Of a DNA stretch of 64,000 nucleotides, positions 8,217 to 16,826 are shown piece after piece (the stretch's first letter is position 1; each line of letters begins with the position of its first letter). The position numbers were made by a program, and so were the translations under genes. The stretch lies in the NCBI GenBank assembly GCA_020432165.1, contig JAGQGU010000001.1, positions 120,655-184,654 of the forward strand. Reading direction: 5' to 3'. The notes below the pieces were generated by a model. It had not been told where the DNA came from. It ran no database searches and worked only from the letters and a program-made list of their open reading frames with translations. This DNA is from Thermomicrobiales bacterium (GTDB taxonomy: Bacteria > Chloroflexota > Chloroflexia > Thermomicrobiales > UBA6265).

Positions 8217-9113
8217 ATGAGCAATCTGGTTACGGCAACATGGTTACAGGAACATTTGCATGACGACAACCTCGTTGTTGTCGATATTCGCGGTGCGGTC
8301 ACGAACGAAGATCTCGGCGGCGGCAAGCAACGTGCCACCTATAGTGGCGATCCGGCAGCCTATGCTGCTGGCCATATTCCCGGCGCTGTCTTTATCGACT
8401 GGACGAAAGATATCGTTGATCCGCATGCCAGCGTAAAGGCGCAGATAGCATCACCAGAGGATTTTGCCGCCGCTATGATCGCGCGTGGCATCGGTGACGA
8501 TACCTTCGTCGTTGTTGCTGATGGCAGTGGTGGTCACCTGGCCACGCGTCTGTGGTGGGCGCTGCAGTATATGGGTCACGAGGCCGTCGCGATTTTGGAA
8601 GGTGGCTATGCCGCCTGGAACGCTGCTGGTGGTGAGATAACGACCGATGCGACGACTGTCAGAGCTGATGCCATATTCACGTCGAATATCCAGCCGGAGC
8701 TTCGGGCTGAGTGGAACGATGTATTGCATGTGGTTCAGCATGGCGGTGCGCAGCTTGTGGATGCTCGTGATCCGCTAACTTTTTCTGGCGAAGTGCAGCG
8801 AGCCAGTCGCGGAGGGCACATCCCCGGTGCAGTCAACCTCCCCGCTGCGTCCATGATGAATACCGATGGTTCCTGGAAATCCGCCGACGAGATTAGGGCA
8901 CTTGCGGTAGAGGCCGGGCTTGATCTGGAAAAGCCCATCGTTGCCTATTGCAACGGTGGCGTAACCGCCACCCAAGCCATGTTCGGCTTTCATCGCGCTG
9001 GTGCTGACAAGCTGACCAACTACGATGGTTCCTGGAACGAATGGGGCGAACGTCAGGACTTGCCGGTTGAAGCGAATCGCGACCTGTTTGGCGCTACTGA
9101 TTCCACGGCATAA
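8217..9113 (+). CDS. Rhodanese-type sulfurtransferase (thiosulfate/3-mercaptopyruvate)
   Basis: 298 residues from ATG 8217, which has GAGGGAG upstream; the frame remains open to 8175 without a better start. Two tandem rhodanese domains are visible: an inactive N-terminal one (VVVDIRG ... GHIPGAVFIDW) and a C-terminal one with VDARDP and the catalytic loop CNGGVTA at Cys245. This is the layout of the two-domain thiosulfate/mercaptopyruvate sulfurtransferases (SseA type). The loop CNGGVTA resembles thiosulfate sulfurtransferases more than the CGSGVTA of mercaptopyruvate enzymes. Its 3' end overlaps the convergent Tat-protein gene by 20 nt. Confidence 0.92.
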   Translation: MSNLVTATWLQEHLHDDNLVVVDIRGAVTNEDLGGGKQRATYSGDPAAYAAGHIPGAVFIDWTKDIVDPHASVKAQIASPEDFAAAMIARGIGDDTFVVVADGSGGHLATRLWWALQYMGHEAVAILEGGYAAWNAAGGEITTDATTVRADAIFTSNIQPELRAEWNDVLHVVQHGGAQLVDARDPLTFSGEVQRASRGGHIPGAVNLPAASMMNTDGSWKSADEIRALAVEAGLDLEKPIVAYCNGGVTATQAMFGFHRAGADKLTNYDGSWNEWGERQDLPVEANRDLFGATDSTA

Positions 9114-9885
9114 CGATCTCGCAGCCCGGATTCATCATCGCCGTGCGTGGCTGCAATAGCATCTCCACGCTCATCCCGTCGGTCGAGGGGATGAGCGTGA
9201 AGGGATTGGCAATGTAGTTTTGCCTGGCGGTGATGTTTGTGTTGATCTCGCGCGTGGCCGCGGGCTCAAGCCTGAGAATCGATGTCAGTGTTCCGCCGCA
9301 GATACGTCCATCAGCATCCCGAACCAATCCTTGCAAGGTGAGATTCCGTTGCTGTGTATCGGTGAGGTTTGCAGCGGTGGTGAGCACTTTTGCGGCGGTG
9401 TCGCTGGTAATGGATAGCGTCGATTCCAGACTGAGAACATCTGGATCGAACTTGTCGCTGAGTTTTGTCTGCACATCGCCGCACAGCTCCCAGGTTGGTT
9501 CGCCCCAGCCACTATCCGTCATCAGTCCAGTTGGGGCTACGCCGATGATGCCCATCGACGATTGCGGATGTATCACCGGCTGCAGCGGCGTCCCCCAACC
9601 GTAGTTGCCATCGGCCGACAGATGCGGCAGGATCACGCCGACAGCCGGCGTATCCACAAACGATTCGGTGGTGTTGTGAATCTCCGCGATGAATCGGGTG
9701 ACATCTTTTGTGGGGAAGAGTCGATAGTCCCGCACCTGAAGTCCATTGCCGAGATCGTACGTGGGGACAGGTGTTGTACCTTGTGCCCTCGCGGTCACGA
9801 TGACGCCAGCAGTCGCGATTCCTGACAGGAGCGCCCGCCGCGACAACCGATTGTTGCACCACACCGACACGGCAGACTCCTGCAT
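9094..9885 (-). CDS. Tat-exported protein of unknown function
   Basis: 263 residues. The N-terminus carries LSRRALLSGIATAG, a Tat signal (twin arginine, hydrophobic stretch, ARAQ cleavage site). The mature part (about 36-263) looks all-beta: an early segment VRDYRLFPTKDVTRFIAEIHN is reminiscent of FxLYD-type beta-sandwich domains that describe a change in an extracellular protein partner. Two Cys pairs could form disulfides. No catalytic motif was seen. The ribosome-binding site is weak, so the exact start is uncertain. Function unknown. Confidence 0.75.
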   Translation of the reverse strand: MQESAVSVWCNNRLSRRALLSGIATAGVIVTARAQGTTPVPTYDLGNGLQVRDYRLFPTKDVTRFIAEIHNTTESFVDTPAVGVILPHLSADGNYGWGTPLQPVIHPQSSMGIIGVAPTGLMTDSGWGEPTWELCGDVQTKLSDKFDPDVLSLESTLSITSDTAAKVLTTAANLTDTQQRNLTLQGLVRDADGRICGGTLTSILRLEPAATREINTNITARQNYIANPFTLIPSTDGMSVEMLLQPRTAMMNPGCEIVMPWNQ

Positions 9886-9943
9886 GCAGATAACTCTGAT
9901 CGCAATTATGCATAGGCGTGCCGGATTGGAGTGCCTGATCGCA

Positions 9944-11971
9944 CTACGCGGCGATTACCTGGTATTGCGGAACCGGACCTTCGCTCGTGCCCGTGCTCTT
10001 GTGCAAGAGCTCATTCCAGTGACCGCCGTACCCGAGAAGCCGCAACCCATTCAGGATAACCAGCACAGTGCTTCCTTCGTGGCCGATGACGCCAAGTGGG
10101 AGAGGGATCCCGATCAACAGGTTAAGCGTAGCCAACGTAGCGATCACACCAAGGGCGAAGGTCAGATTCATCTTGATGATTCTGCGCGTTTTGCGACTGA
10201 GACCAATGGCATAACCAACACGGGAGAGATCATCTGACATCAGCACCACATCGGCCGTTTCGAGGGCGGCATCCGTGCCCACTCCGCCCATGGCAATACC
10301 GATATCGGCGCGAGCCAGTGCCGGGGCATCATTCACGCCGTCTCCCAGCATCGCCACAATCCCCTGGCTGCGCAAGGCATCGATTTGTGTCAGTTTGTCT
10401 GCGGGTAGCAACTCGGCTCGTACCTCGTCTATACCGATCTGGTTGCCTATGGCAGTTGCAACCCGGTGGTTGTCGCCGGTCAGCATCACCGTGTGTTTGA
10501 TCCCCAACTTCTTGAGCTCAGCGAGGGTGGTTTTCACATTGGGTCGGAGCACATCCGCCACGGCGATCAGTCCGATGATGACCGATGCGCGAGCGACGTA
10601 GACGATGCTCTTACCCTCATCGCTGGCTCGGTGCTCGTGGATCAGCGCCGTCTCCGAGACCGAGATAGCTGCCTCACGCATCATACGACGATTCCCAATC
10701 CAGATACGCTCACCATCAACCAGAGCGGTGATGCCATGCCCGGGATAGGCTTGCAGATCGCTTGCTGACGGAACGGACAGACCATCACGCTCTGCCGCCT
10801 GGACGATCGCACTTCCCAGAGGGTGTTCGCTAAGCCGTTCGGCCGAAGCCGCAATCGTGAGAATCTGTTGGGCGTCGTTACCGTCGAACGCGATGATATC
10901 GGAGACAACCGGCCGCCCGAAGGTCAACGTCCCGGTCTTGTCGAAGGCCACCGTATCAATCCTGCCCAGCGTATCCATCGCGCGACCGCCTTTGACAAGC
11001 ACGCCACGTCGGGCGGCATTGGCAAGCGCACTCAGCGTTGCCGCAGGTGTGCTGATAACAAGCGCGCATGGACTGAGAACAACCAGGAGTGTCATACCGC
11101 GATAGAAGGCATCGCTTCCGGGAACACCGAACATCATCGGTATGAGTGTGGCCAGAGTCGAGAATACGATGACGAAGACTGCGTATTTGCCCTCGAATCC
11201 TTCTGCGAACTCTTGCAGATCGGATTGATCCTCCTGGGCATCGGCTACAAGCTTCACGATGCGCGCGATGGTGGAATCAGTAGCCAGCCGGGTCACTTCC
11301 AGCAGCAGACTGCCATTGCCATTGATGGTCCCTGCAAAGACCTCATCACCGAGCCGCTTCATGACCGGCACAGATTCGCCGGTGATGGCCGCTTGATCGA
11401 TTGCAGATTCGCCTTGGGTGATCGTCGCGTCGACAGGTATCCGCTCGCCGGGTTGAACGACCACGATATCGCCGATCATGACGTCAGCGATATCTATCGA
11501 GATGTAGTCGCCATTGCAGATCACCCGGGCAGTTGGCGGGGTGAGCTCCATCAGTGCCCGAACTGCCTGTCGGGTTCGATTCATGGCGTAGAACTCGAGC
11601 GCGTTTGAGGTGGAGAAGAGACCGAGAAGGATGGCACCTTCCAGCCATTGTCCTAATATCGCCGCTCCCAATGCCGCGACAACCATCAGGAGATCAACAT
11701 TCACATGCCCGTGTATGAGATCACGAATAGCCGTGCGTGTCGCTAACGTCCCTCCGAAGATATATGCAGCGATGTATGCCACGAGAGCGGCTGTCTCATA
11801 GCTATGGAGAATGTGGTTGAGGACTAGACCGGTGATGGTAAAGAGCCACGTAAGGACAGCTGCAATACCAAGGCCATGCCGGGCGATGATATCGCGGAAT
11901 GGTTTCGGGGATGAGTCGACGATGCTGCTAGTGAGGGTGAGTGTATCTGTCACGAATTGGTGCTCCAACAT
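9944..11971 (-). CDS. P1B-4-type heavy-metal transporting ATPase (Co/Fe-type)
   Basis: 675 residues. Canonical P-type ATPase parts are present: TGES at 198-201, phosphorylation site DKTGT with Asp344, and GDGVNDAP in the hinge. The membrane metal motif is SPC (300-302), not CPC, and the last membrane pair carries HEGST (631-635). That combination defines subgroup P1B-4 (CoaT, CtpD, PfeT), which exports Co(II), Fe(II) or Ni(II). There is no N-terminal metal-binding domain, also typical of P1B-4. About six membrane segments are expected. A GTG at 11950 with GGAG upstream is an alternative start. The upstream palindrome at 12009-12024 suggests metal-responsive repression. Confidence 0.93.
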   Translation of the reverse strand: MLEHQFVTDTLTLTSSIVDSSPKPFRDIIARHGLGIAAVLTWLFTITGLVLNHILHSYETAALVAYIAAYIFGGTLATRTAIRDLIHGHVNVDLLMVVAALGAAILGQWLEGAILLGLFSTSNALEFYAMNRTRQAVRALMELTPPTARVICNGDYISIDIADVMIGDIVVVQPGERIPVDATITQGESAIDQAAITGESVPVMKRLGDEVFAGTINGNGSLLLEVTRLATDSTIARIVKLVADAQEDQSDLQEFAEGFEGKYAVFVIVFSTLATLIPMMFGVPGSDAFYRGMTLLVVLSPCALVISTPAATLSALANAARRGVLVKGGRAMDTLGRIDTVAFDKTGTLTFGRPVVSDIIAFDGNDAQQILTIAASAERLSEHPLGSAIVQAAERDGLSVPSASDLQAYPGHGITALVDGERIWIGNRRMMREAAISVSETALIHEHRASDEGKSIVYVARASVIIGLIAVADVLRPNVKTTLAELKKLGIKHTVMLTGDNHRVATAIGNQIGIDEVRAELLPADKLTQIDALRSQGIVAMLGDGVNDAPALARADIGIAMGGVGTDAALETADVVLMSDDLSRVGYAIGLSRKTRRIIKMNLTFALGVIATLATLNLLIGIPLPLGVIGHEGSTVLVILNGLRLLGYGGHWNELLHKSTGTSEGPVPQYQVIAA

Positions 11972-12000
11972 TTCTCAAATCCGATCAGAGTAGTCGTAAA

Positions 12001-12036
12001 TGAGAATCATTCCTATTTAGGAATAAGTATAACTCA
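12001..12036 (-). promoter_or_regulatory. Candidate metal-responsive operator upstream of the P1B-4 ATPase
   Basis: A perfect inverted repeat ATTCCTA-TT-TAGGAAT (12009-12024) lies in an AT-rich 36-bp block that starts TGAGAATCATT and ends with CTCA. The TGAGAATCATT half resembles a Fur-type half site. On the minus strand a TATACT hexamer sits next to the palindrome (12026-12031), so a bound repressor would cover the promoter. The palindrome is about 40 nt upstream of the ATPase start. Regulator family is inferred, not shown. Confidence 0.5.
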
Positions 12037-12071
12037 TGGACAAGAGAAAAAGGGGATAGGTGACGCGATGC

Positions 12072-12100
12072 AAAAGGCCACGAGGATTATCCTCGTGGCT
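12072..12100 (-). terminator. Terminator of the tRNA operon
   Basis: A perfect 10-bp stem (12077-12086 with 12090-12099) has a 3-nt loop and, on the minus strand, is followed by TTTT. It lies 5 nt past the tRNA-Phe CCA end. Confidence 0.8.
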
Positions 12101-12104
12101 TGGG

Positions 12105-12180
12105 TGGTGCCAAGGCCCGGGCTCGAACCGGGGACCGCACGATTTTCAGTCGTGAGCTCTACCAACTGAGCTACCTTGGC
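12105..12180 (-). tRNA. tRNA-Phe (GAA)
   Basis: 76 nt including an encoded CCA. Acceptor GCCAAGG pairs with the 3' strand; the anticodon loop reads CTGAAAA with anticodon GAA; T-loop GGTTCGAGCCC is present. It is the last gene of a three-tRNA operon. Confidence 0.97.
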
Positions 12181-12211
12181 GGGTTTGCGATTGTGTTCCG
12201 CACCACAGTGG

Positions 12212-12286
<75 letters not shown>

Positions 12287-12311
12287 GCATCCGTGGTGAA
12301 CGATCAACCGG

Positions 12312-12396
12312 TGCCCAGGAAAGGATTTGAACCTTCACGCCCTAAACGGGCACTAGCCCCTCAAGCTAGCGCGTCTGCCGATTCCGCCACCTGGGC
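12312..12396 (-). tRNA. tRNA-Leu (GAG)
   Basis: 85 nt with the long variable arm of class II tRNAs. The acceptor GCCCAGG pairs perfectly, and the anticodon stem-loop CTAGC-TTGAGGG-GCTAG gives GAG. CCA is not encoded. It is the first tRNA of the operon. Confidence 0.96.
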
Positions 12397-12421
12397 TGGT
12401 GACTGCTGTGCAGCGGATGGA

Positions 12422-12451
12422 AGTATAGGCGGCTGAAGCCCGCAGCGTCAA
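12422..12451 (-). promoter_or_regulatory. Promoter of the tRNA-Leu-Val-Phe operon
   Basis: On the minus strand TTGACG (12446-12451) and TATACT (12422-12427) are 18 nt apart, close to the sigma-70 consensus. The start point would fall about 20 nt ahead of tRNA-Leu. The remaining 12452-12668 stretch towards mdh holds no gene; a TACACT at 12553-12558 is a weak -10 candidate for mdh without a good -35. Confidence 0.65.
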
Positions 12452-12668
12452 CACATGCGCGCATTATCTGCCAATCGTGATGGAAATCACACTGTTTCGC
12501 TTTTGACACGTCTTGCCGCGCTTTTCCTGACGCGATTCCCTGCTTATATGGCTACACTGAACGCAGTTGCTGATGATTGATTCGGCGATGCGGTTCAATC
12601 CACAAATCGTCCCAATCACCAGGTGAATAGACGGTCAGATGAATGACCGAGTCGAAGGAGAATCTGGT

Positions 12669-13616
12669 ATGGCTCTCATGGAAAATCGCCCCAAGGTCAC
12701 CGTTGTTGGTACCGGTATGGTGGGTGGCACCGTTGCCCAGCTTATGGCTCAGCGAGACTACGTCGATATCGTTATGATCGATATCGTCGAAGGTCTGCCA
12801 CAGGGTAAGGCACTTGATCTCCGCGAGACCGGTCCGGTTATGGGCTATGACACATACCTGCTTGGCTCGAACGACTACGCCGATGCCGCTGGCTCCGATA
12901 TCGTCGTGATCACATCCGGTATCCCGCGCAAGCCAGGGATGAGCCGTGACGATCTGCTGAAGGTAAACAAGGGTATTCTCACCAGCGTTACCAGCGAGAT
13001 CGCCAAGGTCGCACCGAATGCGATCCTCATCGTCGTTTCCAATCCGCTCGATGCCATGTGCCACGTCGCTTTGGATGTCAGTGGCTTCCCGCGAGAGCGT
13101 GTGCTCGGTATGGCTGGCGTGCTGGATAGTGCCCGCTTCCGCAGCTTCATCGCGGAGGAGCTGGAGGTTTCCGTGGAGGATGTCTCCGCCTTCGTGCTCG
13201 GTGGTCATGGCGATACCATGGTGCCGCTGGCTCGTTACAGCACCGTCGCTGGCATTCCGCTCCCGGATCTGATGGATGAAGAGACCATCGCCTGCCTGCA
13301 GACGCGCACAGCGAACGGTGGTGCCGAGGTTGTGGCCCTGCTCAAGACTGGCTCGGCCTACTACGCTCCCGCCGCGTCCGTCTGCGAGATGATCGATAGC
13401 ATCCTGCTCGACAAGAAGCGCATTCTCCCTGTCAGCGTTCATCTTCAGGGCGAGTACGGTGTTGATAACCTCTATGTGGGCGTACCCGTCAAGCTCGGTC
13501 GCAGTGGTTTGGAGAAGGTGATCGAGATTAAGTTGACCGATGACGAGTCGGCTGCCCTGAAGAAATCGGCTGCGGCCGTTCAGGATTTGGTCGATGCGAT
13601 GGCGAATCTGGAATAG
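12669..13616 (+). CDS. mdh: NAD-dependent malate dehydrogenase (LDH-like type)
   Basis: 315 residues from ATG 12669, which has AAGGAGAA upstream; an ATG at 12639 in frame has none. It interconverts malate and oxaloacetate in the TCA cycle. The Rossmann motif is VVGTGMVGG (13-20) with Asp38 after the second strand, which points to NAD rather than NADP. Substrate-binding residues follow in [19 protein letters not shown] and the catalytic histidine motif GGHGDTMVP. Length and layout match the tetrameric LDH-like malate dehydrogenases of Chloroflexi and Bacilli. Confidence 0.95.
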   Translation: MALMENRPKVTVVGTGMVGGTVAQLMAQRDYVDIVMIDIVEGLPQGKALDLRETGPVMGYDTYLLGSNDYADAAGSDIVVITSGIPRKPGMSRDDLLKVNKGILTSVTSEIAKVAPNAILIVVSNPLDAMCHVALDVSGFPRERVLGMAGVLDSARFRSFIAEELEVSVEDVSAFVLGGHGDTMVPLARYSTVAGIPLPDLMDEETIACLQTRTANGGAEVVALLKTGSAYYAPAASVCEMIDSILLDKKRILPVSVHLQGEYGVDNLYVGVPVKLGRSGLEKVIEIKLTDDESAALKKSAAAVQDLVDAMANLE

Positions 13617-13753
13617 CTCTCATCTACCGGTTAACCCGAAATTTCAGGAGCGTGGGCGGCAAAACGTCCACGCTCTTTGCGTCTATCCGGTATGCTACCG
13701 GTGTACATCCGCAGGCAGGGGTCGCCGAAAAACGTCAGGAGAACTGGCCATCT

Positions 13754-14755
13754 ATGAAGATGCTGAAGGGTGGACCGAGCGGTGCCGTTGGCACAGCGAA
13801 GTCGTTCATGAATGTTGTTAAGGATATTGATTTCGCCGAAACGCGGGATCGTGCCGAAGAAATGCCGCGTATTTTGATTGTCGCGGCTACCGATGATCTC
13901 GCCAGCGAAGCGGCCACGAGGCTCTTTGGTCTGGATGATCGCAATGGCGTGCGCTCGGAGGCCTGGAGCGCAGTGCAGGCTGGTTTCGATGCGAACCGTC
14001 ACGATGTGGTGATCGTGTATGATCCCGAGAACTCCGGTCTCTTCGATACCGTGCGGCTCGTTGTTGGCGAGAAGCGCGATACCAGCAATGTCATCTTGCT
14101 CTCCGCGAGCATGGATGGCGATGATGCTTCCGTGAAAGCCGTGCGATTCCAGATTCTGGAGTTGCTGCCGGAGATGGCTCCGGCTTTCGGGCGATTCCAT
14201 CCTCACTGGCGCAAGGCCGCGGTGAACGCAATTGTCGATCAGACCGCCCGCGCTAATGCCCAGTTTGCTCTGGTTTCGAATATACCGGGTGTCATTCCGA
14301 TCTTGGGGTCATTCATCGCTGCTGGCGCTGATCTGATTGTGCTTACCAAGAATCAGGTGATGATGTGCTACAAGGTAGCGGCCGCGCATGGTGAGGATCT
14401 TGAGAACCACATGGCGCTCTTGCGCGAGCTTACTCCGGTGGTTGGCGCGGGATTCCTGTGGCGTACCGCCGCGCGCGAAGCGACATCGTTCATCCCGTTC
14501 GCAGCCGGAACGATACCGAAGGTTGGTATTGCCTACGCGGGTACACTCGCCATGGGTAAGGCGGCAGACTACTACTACCAGTACGGTGCCAAGCCGAGTC
14601 GGAAGCAGTTGGCAAGCCTGAAGGATCAGGCCATGGCTCTTGCGGAGAATCTGCCGATCGTGAAAGAGCTGGTCGACGATGACACACCGAAGGATGCTGT
14701 GATTCGCCCCCTCGCCGAGGAAACCGCCGAGATCACCATCGATTCCAAAGACTGA
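13754..14755 (+). CDS. DUF697-like membrane-associated protein
   Basis: 333 residues starting at ATG 13754 with AGGAGAA upstream; in-frame codons from 13652 are unlikely starts. The first half (to about 150) is a Rossmann-like domain with strands RILIVAAT and HDVVIVYDP, but it lacks a P-loop, so it is not a GTPase. The second half has two hydrophobic helices (about 175-225, including IPGVIPILGSFIAAGADLIVLTKNQVMMCYKVAAAHG) that match the YcjF/DUF697 pattern, then another amphipathic helical region. DUF697 is usually fused or adjacent to Era/YcjX-type GTPases; none is next to it here. A role at the inner membrane face is inferred. Confidence 0.7.
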   Translation: MKMLKGGPSGAVGTAKSFMNVVKDIDFAETRDRAEEMPRILIVAATDDLASEAATRLFGLDDRNGVRSEAWSAVQAGFDANRHDVVIVYDPENSGLFDTVRLVVGEKRDTSNVILLSASMDGDDASVKAVRFQILELLPEMAPAFGRFHPHWRKAAVNAIVDQTARANAQFALVSNIPGVIPILGSFIAAGADLIVLTKNQVMMCYKVAAAHGEDLENHMALLRELTPVVGAGFLWRTAAREATSFIPFAAGTIPKVGIAYAGTLAMGKAADYYYQYGAKPSRKQLASLKDQAMALAENLPIVKELVDDDTPKDAVIRPLAEETAEITIDSKD

Positions 14756-14800
14756 TCATTCTCGTCTTTGTCTCATTGGACGATAATAGGTTTGTATGTC

Positions 14801-15003
14801 CGTAGTCCCGGGGTTTATCCCCGGGGAATGCAGATCGTCTGGCTTGGAACTTCTCTCCGGACGTAGCCCCGGGGTTTACACCCGGGGAGCAGTGATCATC
14901 CGGCCCGGAGCTTCTTTCCGGACGTAGCCCCGGGGTTTACCCCCGGGGAGCAGTGATCATCCGGCCCGGAGCTTCTTCCCGGACGTAATCCCCGGGGGCA
15001 GGG
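14801..15003. repeat. Tandem array of 61-bp palindromic repeats
   Basis: Three full units and a partial fourth start at 14801, 14862, 14923 and 14984, an exact period of 61 bp. Each unit opens with CGTAG, then a GC hairpin (CCCCGGGG, TTTA-type loop, CCCCGGGG), then an ATGATCATC-like stretch and a second small hairpin (CCGGA ... TCCGG). The copies differ at a few bases. Related single copies occur at 30869 and 42143. The array fills the gap between the DUF697-like gene and aroKB (14756-15037), where no gene was seen, and could also end upstream transcripts. Confidence 0.9.
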
Positions 15004-15037
15004 CATCAACCGAAATCGTTCATTATCGAGGCACCGC

Positions 15038-16684
15038 ATGATTCAGAGATTGTTCCTTACTGGCATGAGTGGCGCAGGCAAAAGCACCATCGGCAAAATG
15101 GTAGCTGACGCGCTCGAATGGCGATTCGTCGATATGGACGATGTCATTGAGGAACGCAGCGGCCGTAGCATTCCTGCCATCTTCGCGGAGGATGGCGAGC
15201 CCGTCTTTCGCGCTCTGGAAGCCAATCTTCTCGCGGAACTCCTCGGCGGAAACGATGTCGTGATCGCCACCGGTGGTGGTGCAGTCTGCAACGATGTCGC
15301 CCGCGCCGCGATGAATGCCTCTGAAAGCACGTTATCCGCCTGGCTGGCGGCCGACCCGGAAGAACTCCTTGCCCGCGTGCTGGCGCATACGGATGAAGAT
15401 CGCACCACACATCGCCCGATGCTGGACGCCGATGATCAACTCGCGCGCATGTCCGCGCTCATCAATGCGCGAACCGACTACTACGGGGCTGCTGATGTCA
15501 CGATTCCCGTTGGCAACCGGTCCGCAGATCGCACCGCATCTGATCTCGTTGAGCTTGTGAATCTGGCGAACGGCATCCCCTCCGAGGTCGTACTTACGAC
15601 CGAGAATGCAGTCTCGCGGATTCGGATCGGGCGGGGGATCGCCGATACGGTAGCCGACGTGATTGCGACCAACTGGCCGAAGGCACAGGCGGTGTGGGTC
15701 GGTGTCGATGCTGGCATGTCGGCGGTGAATCAGCCATATCTGGAATCGCTACGCTCCAGCCTGGACATCCCTGTTCACATTTACGAGATCCCACGCGGTG
15801 AAACCAGCAAGAGCCTGGAACGCTATGGAGAAATGCTTGGCTGGATGCTGACTGCTGGTGTCGAGCGCGGCGATGTTGCCATCGCTCTGGGTGGCGGTGT
15901 CGTTGGCGATCTCATCGGATTCGTTGCCGCCACGGTTCTGCGCGGAATCGGGCTGATCCAGATTCCGACCACGCTGCTCTCGATGGTGGATAGCAGTGTC
16001 GGTGGCAAAACAGGTATCAACCACGCCACTGGCAAGAACCTTATCGGTGCCTTCTATCAGCCGCCAGTCGTACTGGTTGATCCGCGTTTTCTGCAGACAT
16101 TGCCGGAGCGTGAATTCCGCTCCGGTTTCGGCGAGATCGTCAAGCACGGCGTTATTCAGGCGAGCACACCCAATGGCGAGCCCGGTTTCCTGGCAGAGGT
16201 GGTACGCCTCAACGCCGCCAACCTGTTGGCGAAACGTGAACCCGCCATGAGCTGGGTCATCCGCCAGAATATCGCTCTCAAGGCGAATGTTGTTGCGGCC
16301 GATGAGCGTGAATCGGGCGTGCGTCAATATCTGAACTTTGGCCACACGATCGGGCATGGGGTTGAAGCTGCAGACTACAAGCTCCTGCACGGCGAGGCCG
16401 TGGCTGTAGGTATGTGCGCCGCCATGGCCCTGACTGTTGCGCGTGATGAGATCGATGCGACTTATCGGGATCGGCTCGTCGAGGTCATCACCACCTACGG
16501 TCTGCCGACTGTCTCGGCTACGACCCCGGAGGCCGTGTTGCAGAAGATGCGTTCGGACAAAAAGAAGCAGGCGGGCAAGCAGAATTGGGTACTGCCTGTG
16601 CGTGAGGGTGGAGTAGCTGTTACCAACACTGTGACTGACGCCCAAATAGAGATCGCCCTGCAATCCATACTCCGCGAGGAATAA
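15038..16684 (+). CDS. aroKB: Bifunctional shikimate kinase / 3-dehydroquinate synthase (AroK-AroB fusion)
   Basis: 548 residues covering two steps of the chorismate pathway. The N-terminal shikimate kinase (about 1-170) has the P-loop GMSGAGKST (9-17), DMDD and ATGGGAV motifs. The C-terminal 3-dehydroquinate synthase (about 185-548) has an NAD-binding GGGVVGD, the segment PTTLLSMVDSSVGGKTGIN, the metal-ligand region GFGEIVKHG and the NFGHTIGH histidines. The two activities are not consecutive: AroB makes dehydroquinate, AroK phosphorylates shikimate. A GAGG site lies upstream of ATG 15038. Fusions of this kind are known in a few bacteria such as Thermotoga. Confidence 0.95.
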   Translation: MIQRLFLTGMSGAGKSTIGKMVADALEWRFVDMDDVIEERSGRSIPAIFAEDGEPVFRALEANLLAELLGGNDVVIATGGGAVCNDVARAAMNASESTLSAWLAADPEELLARVLAHTDEDRTTHRPMLDADDQLARMSALINARTDYYGAADVTIPVGNRSADRTASDLVELVNLANGIPSEVVLTTENAVSRIRIGRGIADTVADVIATNWPKAQAVWVGVDAGMSAVNQPYLESLRSSLDIPVHIYEIPRGETSKSLERYGEMLGWMLTAGVERGDVAIALGGGVVGDLIGFVAATVLRGIGLIQIPTTLLSMVDSSVGGKTGINHATGKNLIGAFYQPPVVLVDPRFLQTLPEREFRSGFGEIVKHGVIQASTPNGEPGFLAEVVRLNAANLLAKREPAMSWVIRQNIALKANVVAADERESGVRQYLNFGHTIGHGVEAADYKLLHGEAVAVGMCAAMALTVARDEIDATYRDRLVEVITTYGLPTVSATTPEAVLQKMRSDKKKQAGKQNWVLPVREGGVAVTNTVTDAQIEIALQSILREE

Positions 16685-16826
16685 CGTCGCTGTGGTATCC
16701 TGATCCACGATACCGATAGCCGCCAAGGCTGTTGGGTAGTGTGCCCGCCGGGGCATGCGGCCTCCCTTCCACACCCCGTGATTCGGGTGGCCCGCTCCAA
16801 TTGTCACGGACAGGAGTTCCAACTCA
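16685..16826 (+). promoter_or_regulatory. Structured leader of the SAM-cycle operon, class unrecognised
   Basis: The 142-nt gap contains at least four consecutive hairpins: GGTATC/GATACC (16694-16714), AGCC/GGCT (16718-16730), TGCCC-GCCG-GGGCA (16742-16755) and CACCC/GGGTG (16772-16789). The ribosome-binding site AGGAG follows at 16812-16816. The genes downstream make and recycle SAM, so a SAM or SAH riboswitch would fit, but the consensus of the known classes was not found. Confidence 0.35.

Noticed and set aside
12503-12508. TTGACA upstream of mdh as its -35 element
   Set aside because: No acceptable -10 hexamer lies 15-19 nt downstream.
14801-15003. CRISPR array
   Set aside because: The whole 61-bp period is conserved, so there are no variable spacers, and there are no cas genes in the window.
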